Part shown: one piece after another, positions 43,828 to 51,967 of the stretch
How positions within the stretch are numbered: the first letter of the stretch is position 1
Layout of the letters: every line of letters starts with the position of its first letter
Notes under the pieces: model-generated
The model's input: the letters and a program-made list of their open reading frames with translations, nothing else
Told to the model about the DNA's origin: nothing
Database searches by the model: none
Position numbers and translations under genes: made by a program
Origin: an uncultured Christensenella sp.
GTDB lineage: Bacteria > Bacillota > Clostridia > Christensenellales > Borkfalkiaceae
Reading direction: 5' to 3'
Assembly: GCA_910579585.1 (NCBI GenBank)
Contig: CAJTVA010000004.1
Coordinates: forward strand, 1 to 64,000
DNA: 64,000 nucleotides

Positions 43828-45791
43828 TTCTTTTTAATTTTTAATAATTTTTTCTTTAATTCCGTTATGGTATCGCGTATTTCAATCGCTTTTTCAAAGT
43901 CCAGCTGAGCGGAGGCGATTTTCATAAGCGCTTTCAACTTCTCGATTTCCTTAGGAATATCGGCGGGCTTTATATCGTCCGCAACCGACTTTTTGCCCGT
44001 AATACCAATCGAGTTTTTGACTTCTTTAATTATGGTTTTAGGAACAATACCGTGTTGTTTATTGTACTCGGACTGTATTTTTCGGCGGCGGTTTGTTTCG
44101 TCGATAGCGCGGCGCATACTGCCCGTGACCGTATCGGCGTACATTATGACACGACCCTCTGCGTTTCTCGCCGCTCTGCCTATTGTCTGAACCAATGAAG
44201 TTTCGCTTCTTAAAAAGCCTTCTTTATCGGCGTCCAGTATTGCTACGAGTTTTACCTCCGGCAAGTCAAGCCCCTCGCGTAGCAGATTTATGCCGCAAAG
44301 AATATCGAATTCCCCGCTTCTCAGTCCGTTAATTATATCGATTCGCTCCAAAGCGTCGATGTCGCTGTGCATATAGCGGACTTTGAGTCCGTGCTCTTTC
44401 AAATAATCGGTTAAGCTTTCCGCCATACGCTTGGTCATAGTCGTAACGAGGACTCTGCCGCCGCTTGCGATTACCCCTTTGGCTTCGCCAAGAAGGTCGT
44501 CAATCTGAGTTTTTGTGGGACGTATCGAAACTTCAGGGTCAACAAGACCCGTGGGGCGGATTATCTGTTCGACGACGTTGCCTGCCTGCTCCATTTCATA
44601 CGGAGCGGGCGTTGCCGACACGCATATGAGCTGGGGCACGCGCTCGTCAAATTCTTCAAACGTCAATGGGCGGTTGTCGTACGCAGATTGAAGCCTGAAA
44701 CCGTAACCGACGAGGTTTTCTTTGCGCGAGCGGTCGCCGTGGTACATTGCGCGTATTTGCGGGATAGTCATATGGCTTTCGTCGATAAAAACCAAAAATT
44801 TGCCCGCCGGGAAGTAATCGAGAAGTGTGAACGACGGCTCGCCCGGGGAGCGCCCGTCAAAGTAGCGGCTGTAATTTTCAACGCCGCTGCAGTAGCCGAT
44901 TTCGCGCATCATTTCCAAGTCGTACGTGGTGCGCTGTTCAAGACGCTGGGCTTCTAAAAGCTTGCCCTCTTCACGGAACGCGCGGACTTCGTCGTGCATA
45001 TCGCGTTCAATCAGTTGAAGCGCGGACTTCATCTTGTCGCCGCCGACTGCGTACTGGCTTGCGGGAAAAATAAGAACGTGTTTAAGTTCAGAAATAACAT
45101 TGCCCGTCAAAGCGTCCTCTTCGCATATTCTGTCAATTTCATCGCCGAAAAACTCTACGCGGATAGCGACCTCTGAATTGCTTGCCGGGAAAATTTCAAC
45201 GGCGTCGCCGCGAACGCGGAACGAAGAACGCTGAAAGTCGATGTCCCGCCTTGCGTACTGAATTTCGACAAGCTTTCTTATAAGCGCGTCACGCTCGATT
45301 TCCATTCCCGGACGCAATGAAATAGCAAGACGGAAATATTCTTCGGGTGCGCCCAGACCGTAAATGCAACTGACCGACGCGACGACGATTACGTCCTCCC
45401 TTTCGCCCAAAGAGCTTGTGGCGGAGTTTCTGAGCTTGTCTATCTCGTCGTTCAAGCTCATATCCTTTTCGATATAGGTATCGGTCGAGGGTATGTAGCT
45501 TTCGGGCTGGTAGTAGTCGTAGTAAGAAACGAAGTATTCTACGCGGTTGTTCGGGAAAAATTCCTTAAACTCGTTACAAAGCTGTGCCGCAAGCGTCTTG
45601 TTGTGGGCGATAACCAGCGTAGGGCGGTTGACGTTTTTAATGACGTTTGCCATAGTGAACGTTTTGCCGCTACCCGTGACGCCGACGAGAACCTGAGTTC
45701 TTATTCCGTCCAAAACGCCTTCCGTAAGGCTTTCTATCGCCTGTGGCTGGTCGCCTGTGGGATTAAATTTCGAATGCAACTCGAATTTCAT
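43824..45791 (-). CDS. uvrB: Excinuclease ABC subunit B
   Basis: 655 aa DNA-loading helicase-like subunit. Walker [11 protein letters not shown] near 38-47, the beta-hairpin [12 protein letters not shown] near 92-103 that clamps damaged DNA, DEXD-type DESHMT near 338, helicase motif [16 protein letters not shown] near 545, and the C-terminal UVR motif (about 615-650) that binds UvrC. Normal length. No Shine-Dalgarno: ATG 45791 is about 5 nt after the predicted transcription start. Confidence 0.97.
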   Translation of the reverse strand: MKFELHSKFNPTGDQPQAIESLTEGVLDGIRTQVLVGVTGSGKTFTMANVIKNVNRPTLVIAHNKTLAAQLCNEFKEFFPNNRVEYFVSYYDYYQPESYIPSTDTYIEKDMSLNDEIDKLRNSATSSLGEREDVIVVASVSCIYGLGAPEEYFRLAISLRPGMEIERDALIRKLVEIQYARRDIDFQRSSFRVRGDAVEIFPASNSEVAIRVEFFGDEIDRICEEDALTGNVISELKHVLIFPASQYAVGGDKMKSALQLIERDMHDEVRAFREEGKLLEAQRLEQRTTYDLEMMREIGYCSGVENYSRYFDGRSPGEPSFTLLDYFPAGKFLVFIDESHMTIPQIRAMYHGDRSRKENLVGYGFRLQSAYDNRPLTFEEFDERVPQLICVSATPAPYEMEQAGNVVEQIIRPTGLVDPEVSIRPTKTQIDDLLGEAKGVIASGGRVLVTTMTKRMAESLTDYLKEHGLKVRYMHSDIDALERIDIINGLRSGEFDILCGINLLREGLDLPEVKLVAILDADKEGFLRSETSLVQTIGRAARNAEGRVIMYADTVTGSMRRAIDETNRRRKIQSEYNKQHGIVPKTIIKEVKNSIGITGKKSVADDIKPADIPKEIEKLKALMKIASAQLDFEKAIEIRDTITELKKKLLKIKKK

Positions 45792-45802
45792 ATCTATACG
45801 GA

Positions 45803-45831
45803 ATTATACCCTATTTTCAATATATTTACAA
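45803..45831 (-). promoter_or_regulatory. Promoter of uvrBA, near-leaderless
   Basis: Minus strand -35 TTGTAA (45826-45831), 17-bp spacer, -10 TATAAT (45803-45808). Start near 45796, giving a leader of about 5 nt. Confidence 0.75.
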
Positions 45832-45889
45832 GCGTTTGCGGGCAAATTTTTGCAAAAACACAAACTTTTGTTTATTGTTTAATAAGTAT

Positions 45890-45920
45890 AAAAGTCCCCC
45901 GCCGCAGTGCAGCGGGGGCT
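45890..45920 (-). terminator. Terminator after the L15-like membrane protein gene
   Basis: Minus strand CCCCCGC / GCGGGGG stem with a 9-nt loop, then ACTTTTAT. Follows the stop at 45926. Confidence 0.78.
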
Positions 45921-45925
45921 TCTGT

Positions 45926-47302
45926 TTAAGAATTCTTTTTCTTTACGACGTTGCCGCCTGTTAAAAGTATCATTTTGACGGCTTCGATCGAGAAGCTGTC
46001 GGCAATGACCGTAAGCTTTTTATCGAGAGTGCCGCGGGCAAGCACCTTAATATACGTTGCCTTGCGGTTGATTGCGGGAATACGCTTTTTCATCTCTTCC
46101 AACGTAGCCGTTTCGCCTTTTTCGAAGCACTTACTTAACGTGTCGATATTGACTATGTCCGACTTGGTTTTGTCAGAAAATTCTTCTGTTTCCTCCACAA
46201 GTGCGACTGCAACATCGTCCTGCATAAGTTCGTCCACTTCGTTCGCCAAAACGCAATCTCTGGGCAGGAACACGTCTCCGCTTTGCGCGTCCTCTTCGGT
46301 AAGCTCTTTAATAAGTCCGCGGTCAACGAGGGGCTGGATTTCTTCGTAAGGGTACTTTTCTGCCCAATTGCATACTTCGGGTTCGGGCAATTGCTCACGG
46401 TCGCCCATTACCGTTGCGATAAGCTCTTTTGAGTATTTGACGCGCCTGTCGTTCTTTATGCGGTACAGGCAAGGGGTCTTTTCATAGGTTGCTATTTCGG
46501 ACATATCGTCCACAATATACTTGCTTTCCGCGTAATCTTTAGCATCAAGCGCAAGGAAAAGACCCAGACACTTGCCCCTCACGCAAAGCTTTGCATAGGT
46601 TGTCCGACCTGAATAGAAAGTTTCGCCTTTCCAACTCATACGGGCTTTTACGCCTTTATATGAAAGCAATTCGTTCTTTATCTCCGAATAATAGTTTTTA
46701 ACCACGTCGGATGACTGAATGATTTTTGCGGTGAAGCTTTTATTGTACTTTATAATTATGTAGCGTACGTGACCGTCTATCCTTGCGACTTTTCTGATTT
46801 TTTCCTCTTCTTCCGTTTCCTCTTTGTCGTCGTCTTTATCGTCGGAATCGTCTTCCTCACTGACCGGGGTCAAATTTTCGGGTTCAGGTTCAGGCTCAGG
46901 CTCCGACTGAACGGGCTCTTCGGGCTCGGGTTCAACCACAGGCTCGGATTCGGAGATAGGCGCGGAAACTTCTTCAGACTCGGGCACTTCATCAAACACA
47001 GGCTTTGCTTCCAACTGAACAGGTTCGTCAAGCTCAGGCTCAGATTCGGACTGAACGGACTCTTCGGGTGCGGGCTCTACAGCTTCAACGGGTTGCTCGG
47101 GTGCGGGCGCTTCAACCGGTTCTTGTTGCGGTTGCGGGGGTTGAGCAGTTAATTCGCTCTTCGTCGATTTACGCTTTTTGCCGGCTCTTACTCCCAAAAC
47201 TATTGCAAGCACTACAATCAGCAATACTACCGCGCCTGCGGCCATTCCGGCGTATAAGAGGGTTTCGCCCTCTAAGCCGAAAAGTAAAAATAATTTCAAC
47301 AT
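45926..47302 (-). CDS. Membrane-anchored protein with C-terminal uL15-like domain
   Basis: 458 aa. One N-terminal helix (about 15-40), a low-complexity Pro/Glu/Ser-rich linker (about 50-165), a conserved middle domain (about 175-290, SFTAKIIQSSDVVKNYYSEI, FYSGRTTYAKLCVRGK), then a region ending in a ribosomal-protein-L15-like fold (about 380-458: VNIDTL, KVLARGTLDKKLTV, FSIEAVKMILLTGGNV). Similar middle+L15 proteins recur in Clostridia as uncharacterised proteins. It is not the real ribosomal L15, which lies in the ribosomal cluster and lacks these parts. Topology suggests the domains face the cytoplasm. RBS GAAGG. Confidence 0.8.
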   Translation of the reverse strand: MLKLFLLFGLEGETLLYAGMAAGAVVLLIVVLAIVLGVRAGKKRKSTKSELTAQPPQPQQEPVEAPAPEQPVEAVEPAPEESVQSESEPELDEPVQLEAKPVFDEVPESEEVSAPISESEPVVEPEPEEPVQSEPEPEPEPENLTPVSEEDDSDDKDDDKEETEEEEKIRKVARIDGHVRYIIIKYNKSFTAKIIQSSDVVKNYYSEIKNELLSYKGVKARMSWKGETFYSGRTTYAKLCVRGKCLGLFLALDAKDYAESKYIVDDMSEIATYEKTPCLYRIKNDRRVKYSKELIATVMGDREQLPEPEVCNWAEKYPYEEIQPLVDRGLIKELTEEDAQSGDVFLPRDCVLANEVDELMQDDVAVALVEETEEFSDKTKSDIVNIDTLSKCFEKGETATLEEMKKRIPAINRKATYIKVLARGTLDKKLTVIADSFSIEAVKMILLTGGNVVKKKNS

Positions 47303-47391
47303 TTTTTTACCTTCTTTGATTTTAATTCATTGAATAACACTTATTATAATCGGTTTTTTTGAAATTTCAAGGCTATTGATAAAAATTTCAC

Positions 47392-47419
47392 AAAAAAACG
47401 GACAGACCGCTCTGTCCGT
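47392..47419 (-). terminator. Terminator after pnp
   Basis: ACGGACAGA / TCTGTCCGT with loop CCGC and a T-run (complement of 47392-47397) after it on the minus strand. Confidence 0.9.
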
Positions 47420-47428
47420 TTTATAATA

Positions 47429-49519
47429 TTACATCTTTTCGAGAAGCTTCAAATCGACGCCTCTGTCGCCTATTTTTATGATTTCGACCTTTACGGTGTC
47501 GCCGATATTTACGACGTCCTCAATCTTTTCAACACGCTTGTTGGAAAGCTGGGAAATGTGAATACCGCCGTCCTTGCCGGGTGCGAACTCAACAAACGCG
47601 CGCGAAGGTATAATTCTGACTACCGTACCGATATACATATCGCCGACCTGAGGGTCGCGCGCTATGCTCATAACGATTGCTTTTGCCCTTTCCGCATTCT
47701 CGATAGGACCAACGCAAGAGATATAGCCCCTGCCGCTGTCATCGTCGTTGAACTCGATTTGGGTATCGGTTTCTTCCATTATCTTCTTAATTACGCAACC
47801 CTGTTTGCCGATAACATCGCCAATCTTGTCGGGGTCGATTTCGAAGCTGATAATTTTGGGAGCATAAACAGAGAGCTGAGGTGCAACTTCGGGCACGCAT
47901 TCTAGCATTTTAGAGAGAATGAACTGTCTGCCTTCGTTTGCCTGATTGATTGCAGTATGCATAATCTCTTCGGAAATCCCTTTGATTTTGATATCCATCT
48001 GAATTGCGGTTATGCCCTTAGTGGTGCCTGCAACCTTGAAGTCCATATCGCCGAGGAAGTCCTCTAAGCCCTGAATATCGGTTAAAACCTTGAATTCGCC
48101 CGTTTCCTGATTCTTGATAAGACCCATTGCGACGCCAGCTACGGGAGCCTTGATGGGAACGCCCGCGTTCATAAGAGCCATTGTTGAGCCGCACACGGAA
48201 GCCATCGACGACGAGCCGTTTGAGCTTGTAATATCGTTTACCACGCGAATTGCGTAGGGGAAAGATGTTTCGTCGGGAAGAACGGGTATTAAAGCGCGTT
48301 CCGCAAGTGCGCCGTGACCGATTTCACGTCTGCCAGGGGAACGGAGCGCCTTAGCTTCACCCGTACAATAGCCGGGGAAGTTGTACTGGTGCATATATCT
48401 TTTAGAGGTTTCCTCGTCAAGCCCTTCCAATTTTTGTGCTTCGCCGAGCATACCGAGCGTGCAGGTCGTGAGGGTCTGGGTTTGTCCTCTCGTGAAGATA
48501 GCCGAGCCGTGTACGCGGGGAAGAATTCCCTTTTCGCACCAAATAGGGCGAACGTCCTTTAAGCCTCTTCCGTCGGGGCGAATACCCTTATCGAAGATTT
48601 TTGCACGCACCTTTTCTTTGGTGAGGTAATATAAGCTGTCTTTGATTTCGCGTTTATTATCGGGATAGATTTCCGCGAAGTGTTCCAGAACTTCCTTTTC
48701 CGCTTCGTCCTGTCTCTTTTCTCTTTCCTGTCTGTCAAATGTGTCGATTGCCCAGTCGATTTTCTTACCTGCGTAGTCCCTTACGGCTTTGTCAAGCTCT
48801 TCGGGGATATGGTAAAGCTCAATTTCAAGCTTAGTTTTACCGACTTCGGGAACGATTTTCTCTTCTATGAACGCACAGATTTTTTGAATTTCTTTGTGTC
48901 CGTACATTATAGCGCCGACCATTTCGTCGTTCGTGACTTCGTTTGCGCCTGCTTCTATCATCAAAATCGCGTCGCGGGTGCCTGCAAGATTCAAATGAAT
49001 TGCACTATTTGCGCGCTGTGCAAGGTCGGGGTTGATTACATACTTGCCGTCAACCATACCGACGACTACAGAGCCCGTAGGACCTGCCCAAGGAATATCC
49101 GAAATCGCAAGTGCGACCGAGGAGCCTATCATTGCGAGGGGTTCGGGGGATACATCGGGTTCAACCGAAAGCGCCTGTGCCGTTACGACGACGTCGTTGT
49201 AAAGCCCTTTGGGGAACAAGGGACGGAGCGGTCTGTCGATAAGCCTTGCGGTTAAAATCGCCTTATCGCTTGCCCTGCCCTCGCGCTTTTTGAAGCCGCC
49301 GGGAATTTTACCGATTGAGTACATCTTCTCTTCATAGTCTACCTGCAAAGGGAAGAAATCCATACCGTCTCTGGGTGCCGCAGACATACATACGGAAACC
49401 ATAACCGCGGTATCGCCGCACCTTACGAGGCAAGAGCCGTTAGTCTGCTCGGCGTATTTGCCCGTTTCGATTGTGACGTCTCTTCCGCCCACTTTGAGCG
49501 TAAATTTTTTGTAGTTCAT
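47429..49519 (-). CDS. pnp: Polyribonucleotide nucleotidyltransferase (PNPase)
   Basis: 696 aa phosphorolytic 3'-5' exoribonuclease. Two RNase PH-like domains (about 1-215 and 320-540) flank a helical domain; RPLRPLFPKG near 92 and SSNGSSSMASVCG near 425 are conserved active-site segments. KH domain with GKQG near 562 and S1 domain (about 618-696, GTVVRIIPSRAFVEF) bind RNA. RBS AGGAGAC. Downstream of rpsO, the usual order, but a terminator intervenes, so part of its expression may come from readthrough. Confidence 0.97.
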   Translation of the reverse strand: MNYKKFTLKVGGRDVTIETGKYAEQTNGSCLVRCGDTAVMVSVCMSAAPRDGMDFFPLQVDYEEKMYSIGKIPGGFKKREGRASDKAILTARLIDRPLRPLFPKGLYNDVVVTAQALSVEPDVSPEPLAMIGSSVALAISDIPWAGPTGSVVVGMVDGKYVINPDLAQRANSAIHLNLAGTRDAILMIEAGANEVTNDEMVGAIMYGHKEIQKICAFIEEKIVPEVGKTKLEIELYHIPEELDKAVRDYAGKKIDWAIDTFDRQEREKRQDEAEKEVLEHFAEIYPDNKREIKDSLYYLTKEKVRAKIFDKGIRPDGRGLKDVRPIWCEKGILPRVHGSAIFTRGQTQTLTTCTLGMLGEAQKLEGLDEETSKRYMHQYNFPGYCTGEAKALRSPGRREIGHGALAERALIPVLPDETSFPYAIRVVNDITSSNGSSSMASVCGSTMALMNAGVPIKAPVAGVAMGLIKNQETGEFKVLTDIQGLEDFLGDMDFKVAGTTKGITAIQMDIKIKGISEEIMHTAINQANEGRQFILSKMLECVPEVAPQLSVYAPKIISFEIDPDKIGDVIGKQGCVIKKIMEETDTQIEFNDDDSGRGYISCVGPIENAERAKAIVMSIARDPQVGDMYIGTVVRIIPSRAFVEFAPGKDGGIHISQLSNKRVEKIEDVVNIGDTVKVEIIKIGDRGVDLKLLEKM

Positions 49520-49574
49520 CTCTGTCTCCTTTTCTTCTTGTGCCCGTAGCTCCTGCTACAAGCGAAATATCAAG

Positions 49575-49607
49575 CAAAAAAGAGCGCACGAAAATTGCGC
49601 TCTTTTT
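49575..49607 (-). terminator. Hairpin between rpsO and pnp
   Basis: AAAAAGAGCGC / GCGCTCTTTTT with T-run on the minus strand, immediately after the rpsO stop. It likely limits pnp transcription from the rpsO promoter. Confidence 0.88.
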
Positions 49608-49608
49608 C

Positions 49609-49863
49609 TTACTTTCTTAAACCTAACGCTGCGACTATAGCACGGTATCTTTCGATGTCCTTGCTTTTGAGATAGTCTAAAAGACCGCGACGGCGACCTA
49701 CCATCTTCAGAAGTCCGCGACGGGAATGGTTATCGTGAATATGCTCTTTGAGGTGCTCGTTAAGGTGATTAATTCTCTCGGTTAAAAGTGCGATTTGCAC
49801 TTCGGGAGAACCGGTATCACCCTCCTTAGTAGCGTATTTTGCGATAATTTCCTGCTTTTCCAT
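49609..49863 (-). CDS. rpsO: 30S ribosomal protein S15
   Basis: 84 aa, normal length. Primary 16S rRNA-binding protein. [17 protein letters not shown] near 16, HKKD-equivalent [17 protein letters not shown] near 43-58, and [14 protein letters not shown] near 65 are diagnostic. RBS AGGAGG 8 nt before ATG. Its structured leader suggests the S15 autoregulation known in other bacteria. Confidence 0.98.
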   Translation of the reverse strand: MEKQEIIAKYATKEGDTGSPEVQIALLTERINHLNEHLKEHIHDNHSRRGLLKMVGRRRGLLDYLKSKDIERYRAIVAALGLRK

Positions 49864-49896
49864 TTAATTTATCCTCCTATGGAATATTTGCGGGAA

Positions 49897-49931
49897 ACGA
49901 AGCACGCCGTAGAGTTTTCGCGCGGCTTCGT
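49897..49931 (-). promoter_or_regulatory. Candidate S15 autoregulatory leader hairpin
   Basis: ACGAAGC (49897-49903) and GCTTCGT (49925-49931) form a 7-bp stem, with GC-rich inner pairing, in the leader 20 nt before the RBS. Family knowledge: S15 binds its own mRNA in several phyla. Identity as a binding site is inferred. Confidence 0.45.
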
Positions 49932-49946
49932 GACCGTAACGAAATT

Positions 49947-49975
49947 ATTTTAGCACGATGCTTATAAAAAAGCAA
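49947..49975 (-). promoter_or_regulatory. Promoter of rpsO
   Basis: Minus strand -35 TTGCTT (49970-49975), 17-bp spacer, -10 TAAAAT (49947-49952). Start near 49940, leader about 77 nt. Confidence 0.75.
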
Positions 49976-49989
49976 ATGATTTTATTACA

Positions 49990-51348
49990 TTATTTGAACA
50001 GTTTTGCTCTTTCTTTGATAATTTTGTCAACCTTGGAAATGTAGGTAGGAATATCTTTGGGCGCGGCGTAACGCTCTATTCTGTCCTCGTCGGAAAAATA
50101 CCGTTTAGAAATAGCGTTGGCGCCTACTGCGACGGTTGAAGAAATTTCTTCCATAGTGTCTACGTTATAAACACAAGCTTTATCGGGTTTTGCCCAGCCG
50201 ACATTTTCGAGTCCGCCCGCCTGATACTTCTGGCGGTAAAGATAATACGGCTCGTAGCCGGCGCCCATCAAAAGCTCGCGGGATGCGGCAATCATTTCCT
50301 CTACGCCTTTTACGTTGAGTTTCTTTGTTTCCTCTTTGAGCTTAGCGCCCGACTTCAACGATAACGTGTGAACCGTGATATTGGCGGGGTTCAAAGAAAT
50401 TGCAGTCTTTAACGACTTTTCAAAGTCCGACGGAGTTTCGTCGGTAAGCCCCGCTATTAAATCGAGGTTGATGTCAAAACCGTACTTTATCGCCGATTCA
50501 TAGGCTTGCAACGTCTGCGCGGAGGTGTGCTTTCTGCCGATTTTTTCAAGGGTTGCGTCATTAAACGTCTGCGGGTTTACGCAAAGCCGCGTGACTCCGT
50601 ATTCCTTTGCGGTTTTTAGCTTTTCCTCGGTAAAAACGTCGGGCCTGCCCGCTTCGACGGTATACTCGACAGTACCGTCGAAAATTGCGTTAATTGCGGC
50701 ATATATGGGGGTCAATTGAGAATTTTTAATCACGAAAGGCGTGCCGCCGCCGACATAAATCGAGCGCAAACCCGTAAGATAAGGCTTAACGGACTGAAGC
50801 TCTTTTATCAGGCAATTTATATAATTTTCAACATAAATTTCTGTCTTTGCTATGGGGGCGGTAATGAAAGAACAATAGTCGCATTTCGTAGGACAGAACG
50901 GCAAGCTGACGTATAAATCACGTCCTCCTTTTTTATAAACCCCCTCCTGCGCTTTCAATATGCGGGTCACAAGTTTGGTATTTTCTTCGGAAACGCACAA
51001 ATCTTGAAAAAGTTTGAGGTAGTCACCACCCGAAGCTTTTTCGGTATAAGCAAGCTTGGTGGGCCGTATCCCGGTGAGTGCGCCCCACGGGAGCGCTTTG
51101 CCCGTAGACTTAGACAGTGCCTTATATGCGGAAAGCTTTGCGGAACGCTTGGCAAGCCGTTTAAAAACTATATCGTTTTCCGCCTTATAATCTTCCTCAA
51201 AGTCGTAAAACTCGCCTTTAAACTCTATTGAATTGAGAAATTTGCCGCCCGAGCAAGAAAAATAATGTGTAAATTCTTCGTTTTCCGCATCAAATGCGCG
51301 TAGAACCAGCATTATTTCATCGCGCAAGCCCTCACTGTTAGTGTTCAT
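49990..51348 (-). CDS. hemZ: Coproporphyrinogen dehydrogenase HemZ-like radical SAM protein
   Basis: 452 aa. Radical SAM cluster motif CPTKCDYC near 152-159, GGGTPF near 200 for SAM, and the HemZ-specific GIRPTK near 93 and VEAGRPDVFTEEKL near 232. The N-terminal region (about 1-130) is the HemZ extension absent from HemN. Thought to act in anaerobic haem-related chemistry. Start overlaps the MBL gene stop (TAATG). Last gene of the recJ-rel-MBL-hemZ operon. Confidence 0.9.
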   Translation of the reverse strand: MNTNSEGLRDEIMLVLRAFDAENEEFTHYFSCSGGKFLNSIEFKGEFYDFEEDYKAENDIVFKRLAKRSAKLSAYKALSKSTGKALPWGALTGIRPTKLAYTEKASGGDYLKLFQDLCVSEENTKLVTRILKAQEGVYKKGGRDLYVSLPFCPTKCDYCSFITAPIAKTEIYVENYINCLIKELQSVKPYLTGLRSIYVGGGTPFVIKNSQLTPIYAAINAIFDGTVEYTVEAGRPDVFTEEKLKTAKEYGVTRLCVNPQTFNDATLEKIGRKHTSAQTLQAYESAIKYGFDINLDLIAGLTDETPSDFEKSLKTAISLNPANITVHTLSLKSGAKLKEETKKLNVKGVEEMIAASRELLMGAGYEPYYLYRQKYQAGGLENVGWAKPDKACVYNVDTMEEISSTVAVGANAISKRYFSDEDRIERYAAPKDIPTYISKVDKIIKERAKLFK

Positions 51349-51956
51349 TAGTCGTTCCTTATATATGGATTGTAGGCACGCTCGCGCGAAAGGGTTGTAT
51401 CTTCGCCGTGCCCGGCATAAATTTTGTAATCGCCGTAAAGTGCGGCAAGGCGCTTTACGCTTTTACTAAGCTCCGTAAAGTTACCCGTAGGCAAGTCCCA
51501 CCTGCCAACGCTGCCGCAAAAAAGAGTGTCGCCCGTAAAAATCATGTCGCCCGAAACGTAGCACACACTGCCGACGGTATGTCCAGGCGTTTCCAAGACC
51601 TTAAAGTTTATTCCGCAGAGGGTTATTTCCTCGCCGTCTTTAAAGGTGCGGCAAATTTCAAATTCGGGAACGGTTACGCCGCCAAAAATATTTAAATATT
51701 CCTTGATGAAAATAAGGTCCTTTTCGCGTTCGTTGCAACATATACTGGCACCAATTGAAAATAGTTCGCCGCAAGCGCCCACGTGGTCGAAGTGACCGTG
51801 AGTCAATAAAACATATTTACAGGAAAGCCCGTTTTCTTTTAAAATCTTTAAAATTCTTTTCTCCGACGGGTCTATGACTACGGCTGTCCTTCCGTCCGCG
51901 GTTAAGATATATGAATTTGAGGCAAAGCCAACGGGTAAAATCTTCGAAACTCGCAT
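51348..51956 (-). CDS. MBL-fold metallo-hydrolase (glyoxalase II-like)
   Basis: 202 aa. Metal-binding THGHFDHVGA near 51-60, GHTVGSV near 125, FTGDTLF near 140 and the final His in YAGHGEDT near 187 form the di-zinc site of the YcbL/GloB-like group. ATG 51956 (MRVSKILPVGFASNSYIL) fits family N-termini; a TTG at 51971 overlaps the rel stop and could be a coupled start. Commonly found after rel in Clostridia. Substrate uncertain. Confidence 0.9.
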   Translation of the reverse strand: MRVSKILPVGFASNSYILTADGRTAVVIDPSEKRILKILKENGLSCKYVLLTHGHFDHVGACGELFSIGASICCNEREKDLIFIKEYLNIFGGVTVPEFEICRTFKDGEEITLCGINFKVLETPGHTVGSVCYVSGDMIFTGDTLFCGSVGRWDLPTGNFTELSKSVKRLAALYGDYKIYAGHGEDTTLSRERAYNPYIRND

Positions 51957-51967
51957 ATATGTGGGGG

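Noticed and set aside
45792..45840. Possible LexA (SOS) operator upstream of uvrBA
   Set aside because: No GAAC-N4-GTTC or related dyad in the promoter region.
45926..46170. Ribosomal protein L15 gene
   Set aside because: Only a C-terminal L15-like domain in a 458-aa membrane protein; no ribosomal cluster around it.
49550..49563. GTAGCTCCTGCTAC mini-hairpin before pnp
   Set aside because: Too short to claim a function apart from the adjacent terminator.
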